NCBI RefSeq assembly: GCF_025753815.1
Contig: NZ_JAOWRF010000211.1
Coordinates: forward strand, 1 to 64,000
Direction of reading: 5' to 3'
DNA length: 64,000 nucleotides
Source of the DNA: Plectonema radiosum NIES-515
Lineage (GTDB): Bacteria; Cyanobacteriota; Cyanobacteriia; Cyanobacteriales; Nostocaceae
Part shown: positions 1 through 8,907 of the stretch, one piece after another
Numbering within the stretch: the stretch's first letter is position 1
Layout of the letters: each line of letters opens with the position of its first letter
Position numbers and translations under genes: made by a program
Notes under the pieces: generated by a model
What the model was told of the DNA's origin: nothing
The model's database searches: none
Seen by the model: the letters and a program-made list of their open reading frames with translations, nothing else

Positions 1-66
1 CCTCCCCCAACTACAGGCTGGCAAACGCTAAAATGGTTGCTACAGTTAAATTTCATTCACCGATTC

Positions 67-339
67 ATGTTCACAATCGACTTAACCTTAAGAAATACGC
101 CTTTCCCCGTATCAGTACAACGTAAAACATCTGAGGATGCTGAAGCTGTTTACCAATTGATTTTGGCAGCGATGCGCTCTGGCAACCCTGATATTGTGGA
201 ATTAATATGTGAAGGCAAGACAGAGAAAAAAATTGCCGTCCGTGCTAGTGAAATTTCTGGGGTACAAATATCTCAGAAAGATGGTGTAGCTGCTGGTGGT
301 GCTAGACCACCTGGTTTCTTTGCCCTAGCGTCTGAGTAA
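67..339 (+). CDS. UPF0367 family small cyanobacterial protein
   Basis: A 90-residue protein of the UPF0367 family, which I recognise from the opening MFTIDLTLRNTPFPVSVQRK, the central KKIAVRASEISGVQI and the closing ARPPGFFALASE. The family is known as a conserved cyanobacterial protein of unknown function. An upstream in-frame ATG at 37 would add ten residues, but family members begin at the MFTIDL methionine, so I chose 67. No signal peptide or membrane segment is seen. It ends 18 bases before an ABC ATPase gene on the same strand, so the two are probably co-transcribed. The family call is firm; the function is unknown. Confidence 0.85.
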   Translation: MFTIDLTLRNTPFPVSVQRKTSEDAEAVYQLILAAMRSGNPDIVELICEGKTEKKIAVRASEISGVQISQKDGVAAGGARPPGFFALASE

Positions 340-357
340 GCCATCGGTGGTATAAAA

Positions 358-1035
358 ATGGCGGAACTGGGCATTGAGGTCAAGGATTTAAATTTCAGTT
401 GGACTAATGGAGAGAAAGTTATCAAATCTTGCTCTCTAGAAGTACCTCTTGGTGAATTTTGGATGCTTTTGGGTACTAATGGCAGCGGCAAATCAACTTT
501 GCTCAGATTACTTGCGGGATTATTAGCACCTCAGTCTGGAGAAATTCGGGTTTTGCATCCCGTTGGCTTTGTCTTCCAAAATCCGGATCATCAATTGGTG
601 ATGCCAACTGTTGGTGCAGATGTGGCTTTTGGACTGGTGGAAGAAAAATTGCCGCTAAAAATAGTCAGAGCAAGGGTTGAGGAAGCGTTGGGGGCAGTGA
701 ATTTGCTTTCACTGCAACGACGCCCCATCTATGCTTTGAGTGGTGGACAGAAGCAGCGAGTGGCAATTGCTGGTGCGATCGCTCGTCGCTGTGAGGTCTT
801 ACTATTAGATGAACCTACTGCTTTACTCGATCCAGATAGCCAACTGGACTTGGTAGCTCAAGTACGTCGTTTAGTCAAAAGTCGGAATATGACGGCTCTT
901 TGGGTAACGCATCGCCTAGACGAGTTAAATTACTGTGATGGCGCTTTCTTACTAGAAAAAGGCTCTCTAGTTGATCAAGGTGAAGCTTCACGCTTGAAAC
1001 AACGTTTGATGGAGGTACACAACGAAGCCTCTTAA
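358..1035 (+). CDS. ECF/CbiO-type ABC transporter ATP-binding protein
   Basis: A 225-residue nucleotide-binding subunit with all ABC motifs: Walker A GTNGSGKS (residues 39-46), Q-loop in FQNPDHQ (Q74), signature LSGGQ (127-131), Walker B LLLDEP (148-153) and H-loop His185. The QNPDxQ sequence at the Q-loop is characteristic of energy-coupling-factor A subunits (EcfA/CbiO), which power vitamin or metal uptake. Plant plastids have similar single-subunit proteins linked to metal homeostasis. No T component or substrate-binding S component lies nearby, so the substrate cannot be named. It follows the UPF0367 gene by 18 bases and a strong hairpin lies 69 bases after the stop, which fits a two-gene operon. 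Confidence 0.85.
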   Translation: MAELGIEVKDLNFSWTNGEKVIKSCSLEVPLGEFWMLLGTNGSGKSTLLRLLAGLLAPQSGEIRVLHPVGFVFQNPDHQLVMPTVGADVAFGLVEEKLPLKIVRARVEEALGAVNLLSLQRRPIYALSGGQKQRVAIAGAIARRCEVLLLDEPTALLDPDSQLDLVAQVRRLVKSRNMTALWVTHRLDELNYCDGAFLLEKGSLVDQGEASRLKQRLMEVHNEAS

Positions 1036-1103
1036 TATTTACTTGTCCAGCTTTCTTTTATCCCAAGCTAATAATTAATCAATTAGGAATTACAAACAAC
1101 TGC

Positions 1104-1129
1104 AACGCGCCTTTTAAAAGGCGCGTTTT
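1104..1129 (+). terminator. Rho-independent terminator after the ABC ATPase gene
   Basis: A perfect 24-base palindrome (1104-1127, arms built on AACGCGCCTTTT) is followed by further T residues. It lies 69 bases after the ABC ATPase stop codon and before the next + strand gene, as expected for an intrinsic terminator. Confidence 0.75.
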
Positions 1130-1263
1130 CAGTTTATAGAGCAACTTTACACAACTCCAGTACATTTTTTGTTTTCTGTAATATAGTGTTACAACCAGTG
1201 CTTCAATTACTATAAAAGTTATGAATGAATTTTGTTAACTCTAGATAATTGTGATTAAAAACC

Positions 1264-1815
1264 ATGCCCCCCTCCTTACTTCCAGCCGTTTTGTTAGTGG
1301 ACGGCTACAATATAATTGGCGCTTGGCATTGCCTGAAAAAAACCCGTGACCATGTTGGATTAGAGGCAGCACGCGGCGAATTGATTGAAACTTTAATCAG
1401 TTACACTGCTTTTGAGGGTTATGAGACTCAAATCGTGTTTGATGCCCAATATCAAAATTCCTCTAGCAATAAAGAAATTATTACAGAGCTTTTATCAGTT
1501 CATTACACTGATTTTGGACAGACTGCTGACACGTACATCGAAAAAACCTGTGCGTCTTTGCGCTCTTCATTAGCACAGTCTCTGATTTCTCGCGTAATTG
1601 TTGCCACATCAGACCGGGCACAACAGCTGATGATACTAGGTTATGGTGCCCAATGGATGTCCGCTCAAAAACTATGTTGGGAAGTGGAAGCCACTGTGTG
1701 TCGATCGCGGCAAAAGTATCAAACAAGAAAACAACCTAAAACTAGATTTCTCGCAAATTCTATCGATCCCAAAGCGCGGCAGCGTCTGGCGCAATTGCGA
1801 ATGGGAGTAAATTAA
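1264..1815 (+). CDS. YacP-like NYN domain protein (putative ribonuclease)
   Basis: A 183-residue protein of the YacP/Rae1 group of NYN (PIN-like) domains. The conserved acidic residues are visible: Asp13 in VDGYNIIGA, Asp60 in VFDAQ, Asp89 and Glu93 in TADTYIEK, and Asp117 in VATSD. In this fold they bind metal for RNA cleavage. Bacillus Rae1 is a ribosome-associated endoribonuclease; whether this cyanobacterial protein does the same is inference. The C-terminal 30 residues are basic (RSRQKYQTRKQPKTR), which fits RNA binding. The gene stands alone between a terminator upstream and tRNA-Asn downstream. Confidence 0.8.
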   Translation: MPPSLLPAVLLVDGYNIIGAWHCLKKTRDHVGLEAARGELIETLISYTAFEGYETQIVFDAQYQNSSSNKEIITELLSVHYTDFGQTADTYIEKTCASLRSSLAQSLISRVIVATSDRAQQLMILGYGAQWMSAQKLCWEVEATVCRSRQKYQTRKQPKTRFLANSIDPKARQRLAQLRMGVN

Positions 1816-1969
1816 ATATTAAGATTAATTTATCGCCAAGTTACCTCTGTCATTGGGTTTGGATGGAAAGGATTATGGACTCTAAGTATCTTGGAAAAAG
1901 TTTTTTGGAAAAATTTTCGCTCAGGTACTTGCCAAATCCTATCTTTACCCTTAACATAAGAAATTGTGA

Positions 1970-2041
<72 letters not shown>

Positions 2042-2050
2042 TTAAAAAAG

Positions 2051-2078
2051 TTAGGAGTTAGGAGTGATGAGTTAGGAG
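2051..2078 (+). repeat. Short tandem heptamer repeat (TTAGGAG) beside tRNA-Asn
   Basis: Four consecutive heptamers (TTAGGAG, TTAGGAG, TGATGAG, TTAGGAG) start ten bases after the tRNA. The unit is the reverse complement of the ACTCCTA unit in the large island at 12267-12434. It belongs to the STRR class known from heterocystous cyanobacteria. Confidence 0.7.
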
Positions 2079-2107
2079 TTGCTAACTTATAGCTTCTGAG
2101 TAAATGC

Positions 2108-3316
2108 ATGTTCCAGAATACGCTTACTGAATACGAGACAGGCAAGTGGGTAAAGTTATGGTTGCTTGATTCATCGGTAACGTTTCTGAATCATGGTTCG
2201 TTTGGTGCTTGTCCTAAGGCTGTGCTGTCAGGGCAGCAACGATTGCGGGAGCAGTTAGAACAAGAACCACTGCGATTTTTTGGCAGGGAGTGGGAAAAGT
2301 TGCTGGATGAGGCAAGGAGGAAACTAGCGGAATTTGTGGGTGCGGATGCCGAAAATTTGGTATTTGTTCCAAATGCGACGACTGGTGTAAATTCTGTGTT
2401 GCGATCGCTTGTCTTTCATCCAGAAGATGAAATTCTCACAACTAACCATGAATATAACGCTTGCCGTAATGCTTTAGATTTTGTCGCTAGTCGCACTGGG
2501 GCGCGGGTGGTGGTGGCAAAAATTCCTTTTCCTTTAGAATCCTCAGAACAAATTTTATCAGCGGTAATTGAGCGAGTTTCACCCAAAACACGATTAGCAC
2601 TTTTGGATCATGTTACCAGCCAGACTGGGTTAATCTTCCCGATTCAGCAGTTGGTGAAACAGTTGCAACAGCGCGGTGTGGATACGCTTGTAGATGGTGC
2701 CCACGCGCTGGGAATGCAACATTTAAATTTATCAGAAATTGGGGCGACTTATTACACCGGGAATTGCCATAAATGGCTGTGTGCACCAAAAGGTGCGGCG
2801 TTTTTGTATGTACAACCCCATAAACAGTTAGAAATTCGTCCGTTGACAATTAGCCACGGTGCAAATTCACCACGAACTGATAAATCACGCTTTCAGTTGG
2901 AATTTGATTGGATGGGTACAGACGATCCTACAGCTTATATGTGCGTACCGGAAGCGATCGCTTTTATGGGTTCTCTGTTACCTGGTGGGTGGAGTGAATT
3001 AAGACAGCGAAATCATCAGCTAGCATTGCAGGCAAGACAGCTACTTTGTGAAGCGTTGAACGTGTCGGTGCCATGTCCAGATGAGATGATTGGTTCTATG
3101 GCAGTTGTTCCTATGCCTACTGTGTTGGAAAGTCGCAATTTTATGTCTTTGCACGATGAATTATTTGATAGATTTGGGATTCAAGTGCAAGTGGTTCCCT
3201 GGCAGGAAAAACCGAAGTTACTGGTAAGGGTTTCGGCGCAAATTTACAATACACTGGAACAGTACGAGTATTTGGGAAAGGCGTTGAAAGAGTTAATTCT
3301 TAAAAATGTTAATTAA
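2108..3316 (+). CDS. Class V aminotransferase-fold PLP enzyme (isopenicillin N epimerase-like)
   Basis: A 402-residue fold-type I PLP enzyme of aminotransferase class V. The PLP lysine is Lys222 in GNCHKWLCAPKG, and the cofactor-ring Asp196 and His199 lie in DGAHALGM. The N-terminal FLNHGSFGACP and FFGREWE match the isopenicillin N epimerase/cysteine desulfurase-like subgroup. Annotated members often carry the epimerase name without a beta-lactam pathway, and no such genes occur here, so the substrate is unknown. The start at 2108 is the ATG in GCATG; no strong ribosome binding site is evident. It is monocistronic, between tRNA-Asn and a small membrane protein gene. Confidence 0.8.
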   Translation: MFQNTLTEYETGKWVKLWLLDSSVTFLNHGSFGACPKAVLSGQQRLREQLEQEPLRFFGREWEKLLDEARRKLAEFVGADAENLVFVPNATTGVNSVLRSLVFHPEDEILTTNHEYNACRNALDFVASRTGARVVVAKIPFPLESSEQILSAVIERVSPKTRLALLDHVTSQTGLIFPIQQLVKQLQQRGVDTLVDGAHALGMQHLNLSEIGATYYTGNCHKWLCAPKGAAFLYVQPHKQLEIRPLTISHGANSPRTDKSRFQLEFDWMGTDDPTAYMCVPEAIAFMGSLLPGGWSELRQRNHQLALQARQLLCEALNVSVPCPDEMIGSMAVVPMPTVLESRNFMSLHDELFDRFGIQVQVVPWQEKPKLLVRVSAQIYNTLEQYEYLGKALKELILKNVN

Positions 3317-3357
3317 CTGTTGTTATATCGTGGGAGCGCAAATCACACATACGCTCT

Positions 3358-3382
3358 GAGACGTTCCACACAGAAACGTCTC
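3358..3382. repeat. Dispersed GAGACGTT/AACGTCTC hairpin
   Basis: Arms GAGACGTT (3358-3365) and AACGTCTC (3375-3382) enclose a nine-base loop, 42 bases after the aminotransferase stop. Related inverted repeats recur at 14563-14583 and 24935-24960, so this is a repeat family that may also act as a terminator. Confidence 0.5.
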
Positions 3383-3598
3383 TAGGACGGTAGGTAGGTT
3401 TTTATTGCTGTTAATTAAACAGATATGATATTAAATACCTATAAACCTAGTAGTTGTAGGATTGCTTGCACTGTACCTAATACTAACTCAAACTGAGTAG
3501 ATAGTTAATGAAAGTATACATTTGACTATGCAAAAAGTAACTATGATTCAACCAATCTACCCTATAAGTAGAATTGTTTAAATGCTTCGGATGGAAAC

Positions 3599-3835
3599 AT
3601 GAGAGTTTGGCTTGCCTGCTTTTTCGTGCTGTTTGCCCTAGCAAAATTGTTTGATTGGGTGCAAGAACTTTCTCTACCGCTGCCAATCTATATTTTAGGT
3701 GGGGCTTTTTTAGCCGTTGCTTCTAACTACGATAAGATTGTCGGCTCTTACTTCAGCGATGCTATTAGTGAAGCGCTACCTGAACAACCGCAGGTAGATT
3801 CATCTTCTGTCGAAAAAGTCAATACATCGTTATGA
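3599..3835 (+). CDS. Small hypothetical membrane protein
   Basis: A 78-residue protein I cannot name. Two hydrophobic stretches are visible: about residues 3-17 (VWLACFFVLFALAKL) and 26-43 (LPLPIYILGGAFLAVASN). A short acidic, Ser-rich tail without membrane character follows. The start ATG at 3599 lies just after GGATGGAAAC, which could serve as a weak ribosome binding site. It reads as a real gene because of the clear membrane pattern and sensible length. Nothing in the neighbourhood suggests a role. Confidence 0.6.
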   Translation: MRVWLACFFVLFALAKLFDWVQELSLPLPIYILGGAFLAVASNYDKIVGSYFSDAISEALPEQPQVDSSSVEKVNTSL

Positions 3836-4064
3836 AAAAATAATTATACAGGGATGGTGAATTACCTCAGAAACAGATAAAGTACTATAAGTTGATCGAG
3901 ACAGTGTATTATCACGCGAAAACGCCAAAAAAGTAAGCGATGACCTGAGTGGAAGCGGATAAGTAACGAGTGAGTAGTTACAACATGCGGCTCAAGGCTA
4001 TAAATCGGTGTTCAATTTACTTGAAATAATTACACAGAAAAGTTAATTTACTAACCTGTGAGTC

Positions 4065-5276
4065 ATGAATTCAACACTCGGTCGTTTGGGTGAAGTTGCC
4101 ACACTGTTTTTCAAATTGGGTATCATCGGTTTCGGGGGTCCGGTTGCTCATATCGCGATGATTGAAGATGAGGTAGTTAAGCGGCGCCAGTGGATGACAC
4201 GAGAGCATTTTCTGGACTTAGTTGGAGCAACAAATTTGATTCCGGGTCCGAATTCTACAGAAATGGCAATTCATGTAGGATATGTCTACGCGGGATGGTT
4301 GGGACTGATTGTTGCGGGTGTTTGTTTTATTTTACCTGCGGTGTTAATTACAGGCGTATTTGCCTGGATTTATGTTAGCTATGGCAATTTGCCCCAAGTC
4401 GCTCCTTTATTGTATGGAATTAAGCCTGCTGTTTTAGCGGTGATTTTGGATGCGCTTTGGCGTTTGGGAAAAAAAGCTGTAAAAAGTAGTCAAATGTTGG
4501 CGATCGCCTTGGGTGTAGTAGTCTTATTATTGGTGTTGAAACTCTCGGAAGTGATTGCCCTATTAATTGGGGGTATCTTAGGTATGATTTGGTTGCGTAG
4601 TGGCGATCGCAATAATACCCCACCAAACACAGCAAACTTTATCATTGCTAATTTAACTTCTTGTGCGGCTTTTAAAACAACAGCTTCTTGTGCGGCAACT
4701 AGTGCACATACAATAGCAAACGTCTCTTTGTGGAAATTAGGTTTATTTTTCCTGAAAGTCGGTAGTGTGTTATTTGGCGGTGGTTTTGTGTTGGTAGCGT
4801 TTCTCGAAGGTGGATTGGTTCAGGAATACGGCTGGTTAACGCAACAGCAGTTGCTCGATGCCATCGCGATCGGTCAATTTACCCCAGGACCAGTTCTTTC
4901 TACCGCTACCTTTATCGGTTACATCATTGCAGGTGTTCAAGGTGCAATTGTCGCTACGGTGGGAATTTTTCTGCCGTCGTTTTTTTTCACGGCTATTCTT
5001 AATCCCCTTGTTCCTCGCTTACGCACATCTTTATGGACAAGTGCCTTTCTTGATGCGGTGAATGTCAGTGCTGTGGCATTGATGGTTGTTGTCAGCTTGG
5101 AATTAGCAGCAGCGACTTTAATCGCAAAAACTGCGTATAAAGTGGACTTTTTAGCTGTGGCGATCGCTATTATCTCAGCCGTTTTGCTGATTCGCTTCCG
5201 CATCAATGCTGCATGGTTAGTTTTCGGTGGTGCTTTCATCGGATGGGTAGCTTCGCTTTTAGGTTACACTCCTTGA
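4065..5276 (+). CDS. chrA: Chromate transporter, two-domain CHR family
   Basis: A 403-residue bidomain CHR protein. Each half carries the family signature: FFKLGIIGFGGPVAH and NLIPGPNSTEMAIHVGY in the first half, FLKVGSVLFGGGFVLV and GQFTPGPVLSTATFIGY in the second. About ten to twelve membrane segments are expected in the inner membrane, with a hydrophilic linker around residues 185-225. ChrA proteins export chromate from the cytoplasm; many cyanobacterial members are untested and may move other anions. The ATG at 4065 follows AACCTGTGAGTC. There is no chrB or sulfate gene nearby. Confidence 0.88.
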   Translation: MNSTLGRLGEVATLFFKLGIIGFGGPVAHIAMIEDEVVKRRQWMTREHFLDLVGATNLIPGPNSTEMAIHVGYVYAGWLGLIVAGVCFILPAVLITGVFAWIYVSYGNLPQVAPLLYGIKPAVLAVILDALWRLGKKAVKSSQMLAIALGVVVLLLVLKLSEVIALLIGGILGMIWLRSGDRNNTPPNTANFIIANLTSCAAFKTTASCAATSAHTIANVSLWKLGLFFLKVGSVLFGGGFVLVAFLEGGLVQEYGWLTQQQLLDAIAIGQFTPGPVLSTATFIGYIIAGVQGAIVATVGIFLPSFFFTAILNPLVPRLRTSLWTSAFLDAVNVSAVALMVVVSLELAAATLIAKTAYKVDFLAVAIAIISAVLLIRFRINAAWLVFGGAFIGWVASLLGYTP

Positions 5277-5293
5277 TCCCCAGAGCGAATATG

Positions 5294-5354
5294 AACAGTT
5301 TCAACTGTTTGATTGAAGCGTGAATCTCCGTCCTTTAAGGACAAAGAGGATGTT
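5294..5354 (+). mobile_element. Possible decayed right end of an IS200/IS605-type element
   Basis: Two small hairpins stand in the 403-base gap after chrA: AACAGTT/AACTGTT (5294-5309), then GTCCT/AGGAC (5330-5342) inside GTGAATCTCCGTCCTTTAAG, followed by AGAGGATGTTAAC. From memory this resembles the right end of cyanobacterial IS605/IS607-class elements, where a CCCCGTCCTTTA hairpin is followed by GGATGTCAA. No transposase or TnpB remnant is left nearby. It may instead be the chrA terminator. Apart from a HIP1 octamer near 5457, I see nothing else in the gap. Confidence 0.35.
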
Positions 5355-5679
5355 AACTATTTAAATTACGATTGCTTCGGACATTTGATAAGTAATCAAC
5401 TTCATATGGTATGATGACTCTGAGATTAGAAGTTGGTTAAATTATCAGCCGCTTTGCGATCGCACAAGGATTAAGACGATATAGGGGTTCTCACTCCCAT
5501 GAGATAGATAAAAACGCTGATCTAGCAATAGCTTTAGTCCCAAAAACTGCACTTTTTCAGAGCAGGAAATGCGGTAGTATATGAGCTAGCCCATTAATAT
5601 CCTGTCGTCTGCCCTCTGTCTTTCTTTGTCAGGTCAGAAACCTCAAATAAAAATATTACATCAATTGTCAACTCAAATA

Positions 5680-7311
5680 ATGAATAATTTCTCTTTAGTT
5701 CCAAATATCATCGCAGAGGTTACACAGAATTTGCCTTCAATGCCGCTTACGAGTCCTTGGAAGACGTTAGTAATGAATGCAATTGTAATCCTTGTATTGT
5801 ATATTTTTATCTTTTACATTCTTCGCTTCTGGTTTCGTCGATTCCGCTCAGATGCAGCGATTATGGCGCTGAATGTCTCGAAAATCCCCGCCTTAATTGT
5901 TAGTATTCTTCTCAGCCTAAAACTCTTTTTCGTGTCACTAGGAACAAGCCAGTTGCTGGCACAGGTTCAGAAAAGTTTCTCTGCAATCATCATCCTTACA
6001 GTAACTTTCTGGCTAGTTCGTTTTATGACCGAAGTAGTTGTCTACTATCTAGTGGATTTTGCCGAGAAAAGTGAGGCGCAGTGGGATGATGTCTTTGTAC
6101 CACTGCTGCAAAATGTCTTGCCAGTGATTATCTACATAACTGGAGGGTTATTCTCTCTTCAAGCTTTTGGTGTCGATTTGACTGGATTGTGGGTTGCTCT
6201 GGGAGGAGCAGCCTTTATTCTCGGTTTTGCCTTAAAAGATATCTTGGGTAATTTTTTTGCTGGTTTGGTGTTATTGATTGATTCTCCGTTCCGTTTTGGT
6301 GATGTGGTGATTCTAGGGAGTGGAAAACAAGCAATCATCAAGAAAGTTGGGTTACGGTTGACTACTTTTTATGTAATTGATCAACACTGCGATTTATATG
6401 TACCCAACAATTCAATTCAAAGTGAATCGATTCTTAACTTAAGTCGTCCCACAGCCCATTACTACTACACCCTTTCCTTTCCTGTAAAGAGTGATGCCGA
6501 TCCATCTCGTGTGATTCAACTGATGCAGTCAGTCATTCTTGCTCATCCGGATACCTTAGGCAATGTGGATCACAAGCTTCAAATGCTGAATGAATATTTT
6601 GGAATGTCGGAGGAACCGACTAAAGCACTTGAAAAGCGAGAGGCTGGGCAGTTGCGATTGTTGGCTGAGAAGGAGGTCAATGCTCTGTTAGCAAAGGTGG
6701 AACAAGGATTTGATGATCTTTCAGATAAAATTGCTCGCATGGAAGATGGAGGTTTAGATAAAGAAGAGATTAGAAACCTTCAACGGGTTTTTATGGATGT
6801 TTGTCAAATGATTGGGATGGAGGTATTATCTGACCGCTTAGTTAGGAGCAAACGTGTGTGGTTGGAGGAATCCCCCCAAGCAATTGCTGCCGAGGGAGCG
6901 CTGATTGGTTTAATCCGCTGTTGGTATCAATCTTGGTTAAAAGATCCAGATTTGCTCCATGAGGATCGAGTTCAGCTACCGAAGTATTGGGAGCAAAAGA
7001 TTAATCTGCTCAAGATCAAAATGAATAAACTTTTTGTGAGAGTGAATAAAACTTCATCAGACGATACTCGCTTGGATGATGCCATGACATCTCTACGGAT
7101 GTGGATGCAAGAAAATTTCAAAACTACCCGCAACGAATGGCAAGAACCTAAAATTTGGGTTAGCGAAGTTCAGCAATCAGAGCGAAATTTTAGCGTTAAG
7201 TTCTACGTGGACGATATTACCTTAGAACACTGCGAACGGGGCGTGCGAATTAAGAGTGAAGTCAATCGAGAACTGACCTGGCAATTGAGACGGTCTTACC
7301 TTTCTTTGTAG
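5680..7311 (+). CDS. MscS-family mechanosensitive ion channel
   Basis: A 543-residue small-conductance mechanosensitive channel homologue. N-terminal membrane segments lie at roughly residues 25-45, 60-85 and 95-115. The pore-lining helix is in GGAAFILGFALKDILGNFFA, followed by the beta domain beginning GLVLLIDSPFRFGD. The protein is much longer than E. coli MscS (286 residues), with an extended, charged cytoplasmic region of about 250 residues. The channel would open under membrane tension. I chose the ATG at 5680; a TTG at 5626 adds 18 polar residues and is less likely. It is monocistronic. Confidence 0.85.
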   Translation: MNNFSLVPNIIAEVTQNLPSMPLTSPWKTLVMNAIVILVLYIFIFYILRFWFRRFRSDAAIMALNVSKIPALIVSILLSLKLFFVSLGTSQLLAQVQKSFSAIIILTVTFWLVRFMTEVVVYYLVDFAEKSEAQWDDVFVPLLQNVLPVIIYITGGLFSLQAFGVDLTGLWVALGGAAFILGFALKDILGNFFAGLVLLIDSPFRFGDVVILGSGKQAIIKKVGLRLTTFYVIDQHCDLYVPNNSIQSESILNLSRPTAHYYYTLSFPVKSDADPSRVIQLMQSVILAHPDTLGNVDHKLQMLNEYFGMSEEPTKALEKREAGQLRLLAEKEVNALLAKVEQGFDDLSDKIARMEDGGLDKEEIRNLQRVFMDVCQMIGMEVLSDRLVRSKRVWLEESPQAIAAEGALIGLIRCWYQSWLKDPDLLHEDRVQLPKYWEQKINLLKIKMNKLFVRVNKTSSDDTRLDDAMTSLRMWMQENFKTTRNEWQEPKIWVSEVQQSERNFSVKFYVDDITLEHCERGVRIKSEVNRELTWQLRRSYLSL

Positions 7312-7420
7312 GTTCAACATCGCCTTTACCGGTTAATTAGTTATTATGGGCGTGCATCTGTGCAAAAAGTTGAAAACGCTCTCCCCCTGCACTATGAAGC
7401 CCCCAAGCTGCGGTCTGAAT

Positions 7421-7463
7421 AACAACGCTCTCCCCCGTCTTTAAAGACGGGGTTTATCCCTAT
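7421..7463. repeat. 43-bp dispersed hairpin repeat, copy 1
   Basis: A perfect 20-base palindrome, CCCCGTCTTTAAAGACGGGG (7433-7452), sits in a 43-base sequence starting AACAACGCTCT and ending TTATCCCTAT. A near-identical copy lies at 24808-24850. Copy 1 is about 110 bases after the MscS gene and could act as a terminator. The rest of the 345-base gap shows nothing else. Confidence 0.75.
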
Positions 7464-7656
7464 AAGTCTTTAACCGGGGTTGATCCAAACCAGTTATGTA
7501 TGCGTTTTCCGCAAATGTCCACTAAATCAGCGATTAGAGGTATAGCGATCGCTGTCGCAAAAATACCAAATTCATCAAGAGATTGCCTTGCCTAGCCATG
7601 ACCCTAGTAAAAGGTCGTACTGTGTAAGCATAAAGGTAATATAGAGGCAGACCGAC

Positions 7657-7830
7657 ATGACTATTGAAACAGCCACGAAATATTACATAGCCAATAAGCC
7701 AGTACGCCATAAAATATTAGGAGAAATGTTCATTGTCGATTTGTACCCGTCTAGAGTTGGCAGCGTGCGGGTAAAACTTGCCAACGGTGTAGAGATGGAT
7801 TGCCAGCTAGAGTTTCTAGACCCTGTGTAA
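7657..7830 (+). CDS. Small hypothetical protein, 57 aa
   Basis: An ORF of 57 codons beginning MTIETATKYYIANKPVRHKI and ending CQLEFLDPV. A good ribosome binding site, GAGG in ATAGAGGCAG, lies about ten bases before the ATG. The composition looks like a small soluble beta-rich protein: alternating hydrophobic residues in the second half, a VRVKLANGVEMDCQL stretch and no membrane segment. I do not recognise a family. The clean start signal and lack of competing ORFs argue that it is real. It stands alone between MscS and the methyltransferase. Confidence 0.55.
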   Translation: MTIETATKYYIANKPVRHKILGEMFIVDLYPSRVGSVRVKLANGVEMDCQLEFLDPV

Positions 7831-8016
7831 TACTCAGGGCAAACGGATCTAAATTTGCTTTAACTCACCTGTTGCATCAAGCTCCAACACCAGATATTAC
7901 TGTATTAAAAACACGCTTTATCTACGTGATTTAGGTCAAGTTAAGGGTTTCTTAGCTTGCCTAATCGCGGGCTTTGTTAGTATAGTCCCAGGCTAAAGCG
8001 TCTGAGGGCAAAGACG

Positions 8017-8706
8017 ATGACAGATAAAATTATTCAACAACAAATCGCGTATTACCGTGCCAGGGCAAAGGAATATGATGAGTGGTTTTATCGGCTTGGT
8101 CGCTACGATCGCGGTGAAGAATTCAACCAGCGCTGGTTTGACGAAGTTGCTGTTGTCAAAGCCGCATTATATCAACTTCAAGCCGCAGAGAACATCTTAG
8201 AATTAGCCTGTGGAACAGGTATCTGGACGCAAGAACTTGTAAAGATTGGCAAGAAAATTACTGCGATTGACGCTTCAGAGGAAGTAATTGAAATTAATCG
8301 CCAAAAGTTACTTTCATTTCCTGTGAAATATCACCAACTTGATTTATTCACATGGGAACCGGACATTGAATATGATTTGGTATTTTTTGCTTTTTGGCTT
8401 TCTCATGTACCACCAGCATTACTTGATTTGTTTTTGAGAAAAGTTTATAATTCTGTTCGCGTTGGCGGACAAGTTTTTTTGGTAGACTCACGCTTTGAGC
8501 CTACATCTACAGCCAAGAATCATATCTTTGAATCCGACAAAAACATTTATCAAACCCGGAAGTTAAATAATGATGAAGAATTTCAGATAGTCAAGATTTT
8601 TTATCAGCCTGATGAACTTTATAACAAGTTGCTAAAAGTTGGATTTAAGGCTGATATCAAGGTAACGAACAACTATTTTATTTACGCTAATGGAACAAAA
8701 ATTTAG
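8017..8706 (+). CDS. Class I SAM-dependent methyltransferase
   Basis: A 229-residue class I methyltransferase. Motif I is ILELACGTGIWTQEL, and the ribose-binding acidic residue follows in ITAIDASEEVIE. The next conserved block is EYDLVFFAFWLSHVPP. It would methylate a small molecule in the cytoplasm using S-adenosylmethionine; the substrate cannot be read from sequence. Its N-terminus (ARAKEYDEWFYRLGRYD) is typical of stand-alone cyanobacterial members. No partner gene lies close by: the gaps are 186 bases upstream and 201 downstream. Confidence 0.8.
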   Translation: MTDKIIQQQIAYYRARAKEYDEWFYRLGRYDRGEEFNQRWFDEVAVVKAALYQLQAAENILELACGTGIWTQELVKIGKKITAIDASEEVIEINRQKLLSFPVKYHQLDLFTWEPDIEYDLVFFAFWLSHVPPALLDLFLRKVYNSVRVGGQVFLVDSRFEPTSTAKNHIFESDKNIYQTRKLNNDEEFQIVKIFYQPDELYNKLLKVGFKADIKVTNNYFIYANGTKI

Positions 8707-8907
8707 GTATAAATTAAAATACTTACTTTAAAGGTATCAGTTTTGACCAAAATTATTCATGATAAAACTTCATATTTTTTTACAAACGATTTATTATATT
8801 TATCCGTCAGCTATGATCTACAAAGATATATTTGACAAGCAAGGTTTAAAATAATTTTTTCCCATAAAATTATTGATGAGTTGCATTATTTAAGCAACAT
8901 TTGAGAA

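Noticed and set aside
2108-3316. Beta-lactam biosynthesis locus
   Set aside because: The isopenicillin N epimerase-like annotation is generic for this class V subgroup; no synthetase, cyclase or other pathway gene is nearby.
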